Source of the DNA: Candidatus Krumholzibacteriota bacterium
GTDB lineage: Bacteria > Krumholzibacteriota > Krumholzibacteriia > Krumholzibacteriales > Krumholzibacteriaceae
Direction of reading: 5' to 3'
Assembly: GCA_030609325.1 (NCBI GenBank)
Contig: JAUWCL010000008.1
Span: forward strand, 1 to 64,000
DNA: 64,000 nucleotides
Position numbers and translations under genes: made by a program. Shown piece by piece: positions 54,930 through 63,985 of the stretch. How positions within the stretch are numbered: position 1 is the first letter of the stretch; every line of letters starts with the position of its first letter. The notes below the pieces were generated by a model. It was not told the origin of the DNA, made no database searches, and saw nothing but the letters and a program-made list of their open reading frames with translations.

Positions 54930-56303
54930 ATCGAACTGCCCGGAAAGATATTCAGGGAATACGATATCCGCGGGCTCGTCGACGTGGATCTGACGCCCGG
55001 GGGCGTAAGCGGCCTCGGCCTGGCTATAGCTTCCACATTCGTGCGCGAAGGGATCACCAGCGCTGTTGTCGGCAGGGATATCAGGCTCAGCAGCGATTCA
55101 TACTTCGCGGCCCTCACCGACGGTCTCCTGGCGGGCGGGATAGACATCGTCGACGTCGGCGTGGTCCCGACCCCCGTATTCTACTTCGCCGCGAAGAAGT
55201 GGGAGATAAAAGGCGGAGTCATGATCACGGCGAGCCACAATCCCGCCGAGTTCAACGGCTTCAAGGTCCTCCGCGGAGAGGGCACGATCTACGGAGCGGA
55301 CATAACGGAGCTCCACGGCCTCCAGGACGGCGTCTCCCCGGCCGGGAAGAGGGGGACGATGACCGCGAGGGCCGCGACATCCGAATATCTCGACTACATT
55401 GCCGACAACATACATCTCGAGAGGCCCGTGCGTTTTGCCGCCGACGGTGGTAACGCCACTGCGGGCCTCGCGGCGCCGGAGCTCTTCCGGAAGCTCGGGT
55501 GCGATCCGGTCCTTCTGTACATGGAACCCGACGGGAGCTTCCCCAACCACCACCCCGACCCTACCGTCGCGAAGAATCTCGTCGACCTGAGGAAGGCCGT
55601 CCTCGATGGCGGATTGGAGCTCGGAATAGGTTTCGACGGTGACTCAGACAGGATCGGCGTGATCGATGAGAAAGGCGAGATCATCTGGGGCGACACCCTT
55701 CTCGCCCTGTACGCGAGGGATGTCCTCGCCGACAATCCCGGCTCCGCGGTGATCTTCGAGGTGAAGTGCTCGAAGGCGCTTCCCGAGGAGATCGAGAAGC
55801 GCGGCGGCAGGCCGATAATGTGGAAGACGGGACATTCGCTCATCAAGAAGAAGATGCGAGACGAGAACGCTCCGCTCGCCGGCGAGATGAGCGGGCACCA
55901 GTTTTTCGCCGACAGGTACTTCGGGTTCGATGACGCGATATACGCCGCGTGCAGGATACTGGAGATCGTCTCGAAGAGCGACCTCAGTCTCAGCGAGATG
56001 CTCGCCGACTATCCGAAGTACGAGAGCACGCCCGAGATAAGGGTCGAGTGCGAGGACGAGAGGAAGTTCGACGTCGTCAGGCAGGTCGCCGAGCATTTCA
56101 GGAAGACAAATGAGGTGAACGATATCGACGGCGCCAGGGTCGATTTCGAGAAGGGCTGGGGGCTGCTCAGGGCCTCGAATACACAGCCCGTGCTCGTTCT
56201 CAGATTCGAGGCGGACGACAGGGAATCTCTCGAGGAGATACGCAGAGCCTTCGCCGACGCGCTGACCGACCACATAGACGTTTCCGGACTGTACTCTGAA
56301 TAG
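54930..56303 (+). CDS. Phosphomannomutase/phosphoglucomutase, probable non-canonical start
   Basis: ...GKIFREYDIRGLVDVDLTPGGVSGLGLAIASTFV; GGVMITASHNPAEFNGFKV; FDGDSDRIGVID; ORF track start is GTG 54984 but conserved N-terminus extends upstream to an ATC/CTG region. Confidence 0.85.
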   Translation: MELPGKIFREYDIRGLVDVDLTPGGVSGLGLAIASTFVREGITSAVVGRDIRLSSDSYFAALTDGLLAGGIDIVDVGVVPTPVFYFAAKKWEIKGGVMITASHNPAEFNGFKVLRGEGTIYGADITELHGLQDGVSPAGKRGTMTARAATSEYLDYIADNIHLERPVRFAADGGNATAGLAAPELFRKLGCDPVLLYMEPDGSFPNHHPDPTVAKNLVDLRKAVLDGGLELGIGFDGDSDRIGVIDEKGEIIWGDTLLALYARDVLADNPGSAVIFEVKCSKALPEEIEKRGGRPIMWKTGHSLIKKKMRDENAPLAGEMSGHQFFADRYFGFDDAIYAACRILEIVSKSDLSLSEMLADYPKYESTPEIRVECEDERKFDVVRQVAEHFRKTNEVNDIDGARVDFEKGWGLLRASNTQPVLVLRFEADDRESLEEIRRAFADALTDHIDVSGLYSE

Positions 56304-56341
56304 AGCACCCGGTAACCGGGTGTAAAGCACCCGTCTACCGG

Positions 56342-57433
56342 GTGGTGAACAGGCGGTGGCCCGTGTACGCAGCGATTCTCGCAGGAGGAAAAGGAAAAAG
56401 GTTCTGGCCGGCCAGCACGGTCGAGAAGCCGAAGCAGTTCCTCGATATCACGGGAGAGGGCAGCATGCTTTCCCTCACGTGGAAGCGTATGCGCTCATTT
56501 CTCCCGGCGGAACGGATACTCCTGCTGACGGCTGCCGATCAGGTCGACGCGGTCAGGTGGGACCTCCCGGAACTCCCCGTCGAAAATCTGTTCGCCGAAC
56601 CGGTCTCCCGTAATACCGCTCCGTCACTCGCCGCTGCCGCGATCATGGTACGCGCGAGGGGTTCCGATGACCCGGTCCTGTGCTGTCCTTCCGATCATCT
56701 GATTACCGATGAGGCAGGCTTCGAATCGGCCGTGCGTATTGCGGCGGATGCGGCACAAAGCAGGGATGTCCTCGTAACATTCGGAATCGAACCTGCCGCT
56801 CCTGCTACAGGATACGGATATATAGAGACTGCAGGTCCGGCACCTGACGGGGGGACGCCCATACCCGTTGAAGTGAAGAGATTTCATGAAAAGCCCGATC
56901 ATGAGACGGCTCGGCTCTATCTGGAAAGCGGAACCTATTACTGGAACAGCGGGATCTTCGTCTGGAGGCCATCGATCTTCATCGAGGCGTGGAACAGGTT
57001 TCTTCCGGAGGGCAGCGAACTCCTGCAAAAACTGGAAATCGCTGCGGCGGATGGTTGTCTCAACGAAATTGCCGAGAAACACTACGGTTCCATGCCGTCC
57101 ATCTCGGTCGACTTCGGGGTCCTGGAGAAGGCCGGTAACGTTGTCGTCGTGCCCGTTTCCTTCGGGTGGAGCGACGTCGGCTCGTGGGACGCTCTGGAAG
57201 AGATCCTGCCGAAGGACGCCGCCGGCAATGCCGGGGCGGGAGAGATGGAACTCGTCGATTCGAAAGGCAACATCATCTACAATCCCGACGGTTTTACCGC
57301 GACGATAGGCGTCGATGATGTCATCGTGGCGGTCAGCGGCGGGCGGGTCCTCGTCTGCAGAAAGGGTGAAAGCCAGAGGGTCCGCGAGATTCTGGATAGA
57401 CTGGAAGAAAAGGAAAGGAAGGGGCACCTGTAA
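56342..57433 (+). CDS. Mannose-1-phosphate guanylyltransferase
   Basis: 363 aa; YAAILAGGKGKRFWPASTVEKPKQFLDI, EPVSRNTAPSLAAAA, ATGYGYIET, VKRFHEKPD. Confidence 0.92.
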   Translation: MVNRRWPVYAAILAGGKGKRFWPASTVEKPKQFLDITGEGSMLSLTWKRMRSFLPAERILLLTAADQVDAVRWDLPELPVENLFAEPVSRNTAPSLAAAAIMVRARGSDDPVLCCPSDHLITDEAGFESAVRIAADAAQSRDVLVTFGIEPAAPATGYGYIETAGPAPDGGTPIPVEVKRFHEKPDHETARLYLESGTYYWNSGIFVWRPSIFIEAWNRFLPEGSELLQKLEIAAADGCLNEIAEKHYGSMPSISVDFGVLEKAGNVVVVPVSFGWSDVGSWDALEEILPKDAAGNAGAGEMELVDSKGNIIYNPDGFTATIGVDDVIVAVSGGRVLVCRKGESQRVREILDRLEEKERKGHL

Positions 57434-57458
57434 GGTCTGCCGAAAGAAGGAGGAACCG

Positions 57459-58670
57459 ATGTCGAAGAGGATCATGACTTTTGCGGCTATGGCGATGATG
57501 ATCGCAGCGGTCCTGGTTTCCTGCTCCGAGAAGGGCAAGAAGTTCGAGGTCAACAATGGCCTGGACGCGAGGGTGGGCGATTCGAAGATCACTACGAAGG
57601 AGATCGACGACAGGTACGAGTCGATGCCCCCGCAGGTCAGCGCACGTTACAAGGGCAAGGAAGGCCGCGCTAAATTCGTGGACGTCCTGATTGACGAGGA
57701 GCTTCTCTACCTCGCGGCCGGGAAGACTGATCTCAGGCACGACAAAGAGGTGAAGAATCAGATCAGGCAGGCGGAAAAGAACATCCTGATCACCGCCTAT
57801 TACGACAAGATGATCAGACAGAAGGTCGAAGTGACCGACGGGGAGATCGAGAAGTATTACAACGACCACTGGGAAGAGTTCATGAACAGGGCGATCATCA
57901 AGGCCCAGCACGCCTTCTCCAAGGACAGCATGAAGGTCGTCGAATGGAAGAAGCGTATCGACGCCGGCGAGAAATTCAACAAGATCGCCAAATACGAGAG
58001 CGAGGATCGTACGACCGCTCCCAGCAACGGTAATCTCGGGTATTTCAATCCCGGCGGATACGTCAAGTTCTACGGGGAGTCGAAGGGGTTCTCCGAGCAG
58101 TTGAGGCATCTCGAGATCAGCGAGGTGAGCGACGTCATCGTCACGGGAAAGGGATATTCGCTCGTCAAGATCAGCGACAAGAAGCCGGAGAACCTCAAGC
58201 CCCTGTCAGAGGTCAGAAAAGATATCCTCGATCAGCTCCGTAACGACAGGGCCAAGGCCAACCTCGAGCGGGAGCTCGCCGGACTCAGGGAAGAGTACGA
58301 GCCCGTCAACTTCGTCAGGGAAGATATCATCAAGACGACGCGGACTCCCGAAGAGCTTTGGGAGATCGCCCAGGAAGAGGATGCCAATTACACGAGGATC
58401 CAGTACTACAGGAATCTCGTTAACAGGTATCCCGATCACAAGTATGCGCCGCAGGCGCTCTTCATGATCGGTTTCGTATATGCCGAGGAGGTCATGGATC
58501 TCGTGCAGGCGAGAAGGGTCTTCGACGAGCTGCTTAAGAAGTACCCCGATTCGGAAGTTGCCGAGTCGGCGAAGTGGATGATAGAGAACCTCGAGAAGCC
58601 TCACCCGAGATTCGATTCGGTTGACGACATGAAGGAGCGGATGGAGGAAGACCGGGACGGGCAGGACTGA
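57459..58670 (+). CDS. PrsA/SurA-like peptidyl-prolyl isomerase lipoprotein with C-terminal TPR-like region
   Basis: MSKRIMTFAAMAMMIAAVLVSCSE lipobox; parvulin-like middle; C-term NLVNRYPDHKYAPQALFMIGFVYAEEVMDLVQARRVFDELLKKYPDSEVAESAKWMIENL; GGAGG before ATG 57459. Confidence 0.8.
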   Translation: MSKRIMTFAAMAMMIAAVLVSCSEKGKKFEVNNGLDARVGDSKITTKEIDDRYESMPPQVSARYKGKEGRAKFVDVLIDEELLYLAAGKTDLRHDKEVKNQIRQAEKNILITAYYDKMIRQKVEVTDGEIEKYYNDHWEEFMNRAIIKAQHAFSKDSMKVVEWKKRIDAGEKFNKIAKYESEDRTTAPSNGNLGYFNPGGYVKFYGESKGFSEQLRHLEISEVSDVIVTGKGYSLVKISDKKPENLKPLSEVRKDILDQLRNDRAKANLERELAGLREEYEPVNFVREDIIKTTRTPEELWEIAQEEDANYTRIQYYRNLVNRYPDHKYAPQALFMIGFVYAEEVMDLVQARRVFDELLKKYPDSEVAESAKWMIENLEKPHPRFDSVDDMKERMEEDRDGQD

Positions 58671-58674
58671 TACC

Positions 58675-59154
58675 GTGGATATGAAAGATGTATATGTCAG
58701 CGGGATCGCCCTCGACCGTGAGAGAGAATTCCCCGTGGTCCTGATCAGGTCGGAAGATGGCGAGGAAGTCCTGCCGATCTGGATCGGCGCCGCGGAGGCC
58801 ACTGCCATATACACGGTCCTGGCGGGGAAGATGTTCGAGCGACCGATGACGCACGATCTCCTCAAGCTCGTCGTCGAGGAGCTTGGAGGTGAGGTGAGGG
58901 GGATCGAGATAACCGGCATCCACGAGGACACCTATTTCGCGAGGATCGTCCTCGGCCGGGGCGAGGAGCTGTTCTACATCGACGCGCGCCCGAGTGACGC
59001 GATAGCGCTGGCCCTGAGATCGGGATCGGTGATCCGTGTCGAGGAAGAGCTGTTCGAGAAATACAAAAGAAACCTGCGGATCGGGAAGGCCGACGGCGAC
59101 AGCGGCGGCGAAGACCTCGAGGAGATCGATCCCGGGGACCTTGAGGGGAACTGA
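58675..59154 (+). CDS. Bifunctional nuclease family protein (DUF151)
   Basis: 159 aa; LPIWIGAAEATAIYTVLAGKMFERPMTHDLL, DARPSDAIALALR. Confidence 0.92.
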   Translation: MDMKDVYVSGIALDREREFPVVLIRSEDGEEVLPIWIGAAEATAIYTVLAGKMFERPMTHDLLKLVVEELGGEVRGIEITGIHEDTYFARIVLGRGEELFYIDARPSDAIALALRSGSVIRVEEELFEKYKRNLRIGKADGDSGGEDLEEIDPGDLEGN

Positions 59155-59174
59155 AAGGGCAGGGAAGGAAAGTC

Positions 59175-60914
59175 TTGGAAGCGATGAAGACAAGGATACT
59201 TATACCGGTACTGCTCCTGCTGATTCTTGTATCGTGCGTCACGAAGAAAGCGCCGGTCGAGACGGAATCATCTCCTCGACAGATACATGACGAGCAGCTC
59301 GAAGAGCTGCGGGCATATGTCACGAACGGCGACGACCGCGCCGTTCGAAAGACCGGAAAGCGTTTTCTGGAAATGTACCCCGACTCGGATGCCGCCGGCG
59401 AGGTGAGGCTCGAGACGGGAAAGGCAAGCCTCGAGCTCGGATTCCTCGAGGAGGCATCGGAGATCCTGGTGCCCCTCCTCGCCTCACACGAGGCCGGAGC
59501 CGCGGCCGAGGTGAACATCCTTCTGGCGGGGATCGACAGGGACAAGGGGAGGTTTCCCGACGCGGCCGGACGGCTGGTGACGGCCATGACCCTCGATCCC
59601 TCCGTCAGCGGGCAGGCCAGGGAGTGCCTGTCGCAGCTGGTCCCACTCCTCTCGGCCCGTCAGCTTGCCGATCTCCAGGAAGCCTTCCCGGCGGCTCCCG
59701 GGATCGAGCTTGTCTGGGAAGGTTCCCTTCTGATAGCCGAAGCCGAGGGAGACACCGCATTGGTGAGGGAGATCCGGTCGCACATCGCGGCGCTCGACAC
59801 GATGGAGATGGCGATCGCTCCGATCCCGGGCAGGACAGTCACGCCCGCCGCGGTAAGGCCGAGGGATACTGGCGCCGGCGAAGCATCGGGCTCGATAGGT
59901 CTCATCTGCCCGCTGAGCGGCAGATTCGCACCGCTTGGAAAGGAATTCCTGCGCGGGGCTACGGTGGCAATCTGCGAGGCGCGTGAATACGGGGTGACCG
60001 GCGTGGAGCTGGTCGTCGGAGATACGCGATCGAACGCCCTGGATGCGAGGAAGTCCGCTCTCGTACTGATCGAGGATGAGAACGTTGATGCTATCGTGGG
60101 GGGTGTTCTCAGCTCGACGACGATCGCCGCGGCGCAGACGGCACAGCATGCGGGGATGGTGCTCTATTCACCCGTGGCATCGGAGGAGGGGATTGCCGGG
60201 ATAGGCGAATACATATTCCAGAGCTCGCAGGACTACGAGACGGAGATCGTCGCCCTTGCAAGGGTGGTCTGCCTGGAGATGGGAATCCGGCGGATCGCTT
60301 TTATGGCCGAGGATTCGCAGAGATGGCGTTCCCTGGCCGAGCTCTTCAGGCGGGAGGTCGAAGGTCTCGGCGGGACTCTCTGCGCGGAGGATTTCTACGA
60401 GCAGGGCAGCACCGATTTCAAGCTGAATATAGAACGGATCAGGAAGGCCGCTCCGGAGGCACTCTTCATTCCGTCCGACACGGAGGATCTTGTCCTGATC
60501 CTGCCGCAGCTCTCCTTCTACGAGTTCGGCGCCCAGCTTCTCGGCACTTCGTCATGGAACTCCAGAAAGCTCCTCAGGATGACGGGCCGCGACATGGAGG
60601 GAGCGGTATTTCCCTCGGAGGACGTCTCGGATTCAAGCGAGGAGAGATACCTCGCCGCCGCGGCGCTGACGGGGTACGAGGGAAGGGACGTCAACAGGTT
60701 CGTTACGGGGGGATATGACGGCGTGAGAAAGACGATGGAAGCGATGGCGTCGGCGTCGGCTTCCGGATCGTCCCTGCGCGACGAGATGGAACGGATGCTC
60801 AGCAACAGGCGGCACAACTTCGTCGAGCTGATGTCGGGCGACGGGATCAGGTTCAACATCGTGAGAAGGGAAAGGGTGGAGGAGTACGTGACCGTTTGCG
60901 CTCCGGGCCGCTGA
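59175..60914 (+). CDS. LpoA-like lipoprotein: TPR region plus type 1 periplasmic-binding domain
   Basis: 579 aa; lipobox LILVSCV; TPR-like N-term; GSIGLICPLSGRFAPLGKEFLRGATVAICEA, ENVDAIVGGVLSSTTIAAAQTAQHAGMVLYSPVAS. Confidence 0.8.
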   Translation: MEAMKTRILIPVLLLLILVSCVTKKAPVETESSPRQIHDEQLEELRAYVTNGDDRAVRKTGKRFLEMYPDSDAAGEVRLETGKASLELGFLEEASEILVPLLASHEAGAAAEVNILLAGIDRDKGRFPDAAGRLVTAMTLDPSVSGQARECLSQLVPLLSARQLADLQEAFPAAPGIELVWEGSLLIAEAEGDTALVREIRSHIAALDTMEMAIAPIPGRTVTPAAVRPRDTGAGEASGSIGLICPLSGRFAPLGKEFLRGATVAICEAREYGVTGVELVVGDTRSNALDARKSALVLIEDENVDAIVGGVLSSTTIAAAQTAQHAGMVLYSPVASEEGIAGIGEYIFQSSQDYETEIVALARVVCLEMGIRRIAFMAEDSQRWRSLAELFRREVEGLGGTLCAEDFYEQGSTDFKLNIERIRKAAPEALFIPSDTEDLVLILPQLSFYEFGAQLLGTSSWNSRKLLRMTGRDMEGAVFPSEDVSDSSEERYLAAAALTGYEGRDVNRFVTGGYDGVRKTMEAMASASASGSSLRDEMERMLSNRRHNFVELMSGDGIRFNIVRRERVEEYVTVCAPGR

Positions 60915-60919
60915 CCGGG

Positions 60920-61585
60920 CTAGTTCAGCTTGAACCTCACCAGAAAACTCAGCCAGAATGATATCGGCTTTCCCCTGTCCATTATCGGCCTGAATTCGAA
61001 CTGCTTCACGGCGTCGAGGGTTGCAGCCTCGAAACTCTCGTCCCCCCTGACCTTCCTGACCCAGGCCTCCTGCACGAATCCCCTGTTGTTGACGTAGACC
61101 TCGACGAGGACGTACCCCTCGTGACCGCGGATCATCGCCTCGGGCGGATAGAGCGGCTCGATCATCTTCTTTATGACGTAGTCTTCCCGGAACGGAACGG
61201 GGGCGTGAGACTCGTATGTACGGATGGCGTCGTGCCCCTCGAAGTCGTCGTATATCGGCTCCTCGGGATCTTCCCTGGGGGAGAGTGAAGTCTCTGCCTC
61301 GTCGTGCTCGTCCTCTATCTCCTCACTGTATACTTCCACATCGCGCGCGACCATGTCATGTCTCTCCTTTTCGAATATCTCGGCCTCGATCCCCGAATCG
61401 TCGAGGATCGTGATCTCGGGAAGGATCTGCATCGGGCCCTCGTATCCCACGCTGAATATTCTGTCGACCACCCTCGCCTTCTCAAGGCTTATCGCGAGGA
61501 TGACGAGGAGAAGCACGGAGACGGGAAGGAGGTAGACTATCCTCTTTCTCCACCGGCGGTCGTATTCCTTTATCTTCTCAGGCAT
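60920..61585 (-). CDS. TonB family energy transducer-like protein
   Basis: N-terminal TM, C-term PLYPPEAMIRGHEGYVLVEVYVNNRGFVQEAWVRKVRGDESFEAATLDAVKQFEFRP; ORF track start 61609. Confidence 0.85.
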   Translation of the reverse strand: MPEKIKEYDRRWRKRIVYLLPVSVLLLVILAISLEKARVVDRIFSVGYEGPMQILPEITILDDSGIEAEIFEKERHDMVARDVEVYSEEIEDEHDEAETSLSPREDPEEPIYDDFEGHDAIRTYESHAPVPFREDYVIKKMIEPLYPPEAMIRGHEGYVLVEVYVNNRGFVQEAWVRKVRGDESFEAATLDAVKQFEFRPIMDRGKPISFWLSFLVRFKLN

Positions 61586-61660
61586 GGCCGTTCCCGGTAA
61601 ATATCGCAATGGCGGGGAAGAAGGTCAAGGACGGGCAGGGAGTGTACGATTTCCGGTAGA

Positions 61661-63745
61661 TCAGTCTTCCGCACCGAAATATCCTAGTAGTGACCGCAAT
61701 ATCGCATCTGCTTCGAGCCCGGTCCAGCGGAATGATCCGAGGATGTTCTCCGTGTCGGCGTCGGAAAGGGACCCACCCGAGATCACGACAGCCGGACAGT
61801 TCGTCTGCTGAAGGAAGAGCTCGGCCGATTCGACGATTCCCACCGCTTCGCACGGCGGTGTCCCCGCGAGGTTCGAGACGAGGCTGTCCGCGGCGGCCGT
61901 TCCCGCGACGCTGCCGGGATAGTGGCAGACGAGGCATCCGCCCCCCGGTTCCACCGCGCCGCCGAATCTCACGCTGATAGCCAGGTCGGCTCCGAATCTG
62001 TTCACTCTGAATATCCGTTGCTCGTCAGACAGATGCTCCTCTCCGTTTCTTGTCACCAGCACCGAGGCGCCGGCCGCCGTGAGTCTGTTTTCGAGCTCCC
62101 TCGCGAGGCGCATGTTGACAGTAGCGCCGCGCAGTGCCCCGGCTCCTCTGCCCGCATCGTCCGCCCCGCCGCCGGCGGGATCGATGGCGATCCTCTTCCC
62201 GTGCATCACCCCGCCGAAGACCGGGGTCATCCTCGTGACCGGGACCCTTCCGCCCTCGACCATGCGTTCGAGGGGCGCCGGATGGTATCCCGACGCGTAG
62301 ATGACAGCTCCTGCAGTATCAACAGCCGCCGATCTGATCGCGCCCTTCCGGTCGCCCGCTATCGTCTTTCCGTCCGCGCAGCGGAGGACGGCTCGCTGAA
62401 TCGGTCTGCCGGTCAGACCGCTCACGGTCACAGCGAGCACTTCGGTCTCCGGTACGGCGGCCGAGAAGGCCAGAGTATTGATGGATGGACCGCAAGATAC
62501 GAGGTATGTTCCACCTGCGCCGCCGCGGACGAACGAGGCAATGCCTTTTCTCGTCCGCGCAATGCTGCCTCGCTTCTCGGCCGACGCTCTCATCGTCACG
62601 GTCTTTCCATCGGCGACGGGCCTGCCCCCCGAATCGAGCACGAGCACCCTCAGCACTATCCGTCCGGTAACGGCGGGGAGAGGGTCCAATGGAAGGAAGA
62701 ACCTCGCCGGGCGGTCGAGCAGCAGCTTCTTCGGGCCGTAAGTCGCCGTGGCTCCCCTCACGCTTCTCGCCGAGAATGAGATCGTGAAGGTTCCGTTAGG
62801 CATGGAGGGGGGCATGAGGCAGAATAGCCGTTTGCCGGCCGATGACTGGAAGCAGTCGATTCTCCTGCCGTCGATTCTCGCTTCGGGCGAGGCGGGATCG
62901 ACCGGGATGCCCGCGCCGGGCACGATGGTGAACTCGAGCTTTCCGGGAACGGTGAGCGTGTCCGCTTCAGGTTCCGTCATAGCGATAACGGGGACGCCCC
63001 TGGAGAAATACTCTATCAGGCCGAGGTAGTACGCCTCGGCCTCGAGCTTCTGCTTTGCCGAGAGCTTCAATTTGTCCTCGACGGCGGGATTCGAGATGTA
63101 GCTCGCCTCACCCAGCACCGCGGCCCCGGCCTTCGAGTTGCGCAGCACGAAGTAATTTCCCGGTTTGACGGTGGTAGTGGTAATACCGAGGTTTCTCGCC
63201 AGATGCGTATGTACGTCGGTAGCTAGTTCGAGTGATGCGCCGTGGTCGGAACCCTTGTAGTAGATCTCGACGGCGTTCCTCTCGCGGTCCAGGGCGATGT
63301 TCGAATTGTGATGGATCGAGACGAAGATCTCCGGTTCGAATTCGTTCGCCTTCTCGACCCGGGCGGCAAGGTCATCCCTGAGAAGGGTGGCGAGATCGGC
63401 CCCGGAAGCCGCCGCGCCTTCGGGCAGGAAGTCTCTGTCGGTCGACCTGGTCATGTGGACCTCTGCGCCCGCCTCCCTGAGCAGGCCCCACAGGTAGAGG
63501 GCGACGCCGAGGTTGACATCGGCCTCGCTGAGGCTGTCGGCTCCCATCGCGCCGTCGTACTCCCCGCCGTGACCGGGATCGATTACGATCCTGCGCCCCG
63601 AGAGGACCGAGGGATCGGAAGCGGAAAGCTCCTCGGACAGCTCGGCATAGAGGGAGTCGTACACCGTCTTCGTTCCGCCGCAGCCTGCCATAAGGGCAGC
63701 CGTCAGCAGCATCGATATGGATATGGTAATGGTCCTGCGTCTCAT
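61661..63745 (-). CDS. N-acetylmuramoyl-L-alanine amidase (Amidase_3) with second degenerate amidase-like domain
   Basis: 694 aa; N-term IVIDPGHGGEYDG, VSIHHNSN, GEASYISN; C-term RIAIDPAGGGADD, ISVRFGGA, VISGGSLSD. Confidence 0.85.
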   Translation of the reverse strand: MRRRTITISISMLLTAALMAGCGGTKTVYDSLYAELSEELSASDPSVLSGRRIVIDPGHGGEYDGAMGADSLSEADVNLGVALYLWGLLREAGAEVHMTRSTDRDFLPEGAAASGADLATLLRDDLAARVEKANEFEPEIFVSIHHNSNIALDRERNAVEIYYKGSDHGASLELATDVHTHLARNLGITTTTVKPGNYFVLRNSKAGAAVLGEASYISNPAVEDKLKLSAKQKLEAEAYYLGLIEYFSRGVPVIAMTEPEADTLTVPGKLEFTIVPGAGIPVDPASPEARIDGRRIDCFQSSAGKRLFCLMPPSMPNGTFTISFSARSVRGATATYGPKKLLLDRPARFFLPLDPLPAVTGRIVLRVLVLDSGGRPVADGKTVTMRASAEKRGSIARTRKGIASFVRGGAGGTYLVSCGPSINTLAFSAAVPETEVLAVTVSGLTGRPIQRAVLRCADGKTIAGDRKGAIRSAAVDTAGAVIYASGYHPAPLERMVEGGRVPVTRMTPVFGGVMHGKRIAIDPAGGGADDAGRGAGALRGATVNMRLARELENRLTAAGASVLVTRNGEEHLSDEQRIFRVNRFGADLAISVRFGGAVEPGGGCLVCHYPGSVAGTAAADSLVSNLAGTPPCEAVGIVESAELFLQQTNCPAVVISGGSLSDADTENILGSFRWTGLEADAILRSLLGYFGAED

Positions 63746-63921
63746 CGGTTCCTCCCCGGGCTCCGTAACTCCTTACATCTGCTGTGTATCAGATAGTCCC
63801 TCGGGCATCAAGCGGCAAATTCGGCGCCGTTCCGCCGGATCGCGGCGCTGAGCTCACATGGACCTGACAGAGGGGAGTAAAGAAAACCGACAAACCCGCT
63901 TACAATATATTGTTAAAACAG

Positions 63922-63950
63922 TTGACGGGTACCACAACATATGGTAGAAA
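63922..63950 (+). promoter_or_regulatory. Putative promoter at window end, divergent from amidase
   Basis: TTGACG - 17 nt - TAGAAA. Confidence 0.5.
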
Positions 63951-63985
63951 ATGACAGGTTTAACAGGAGAACGGGCAGGGGTGGA

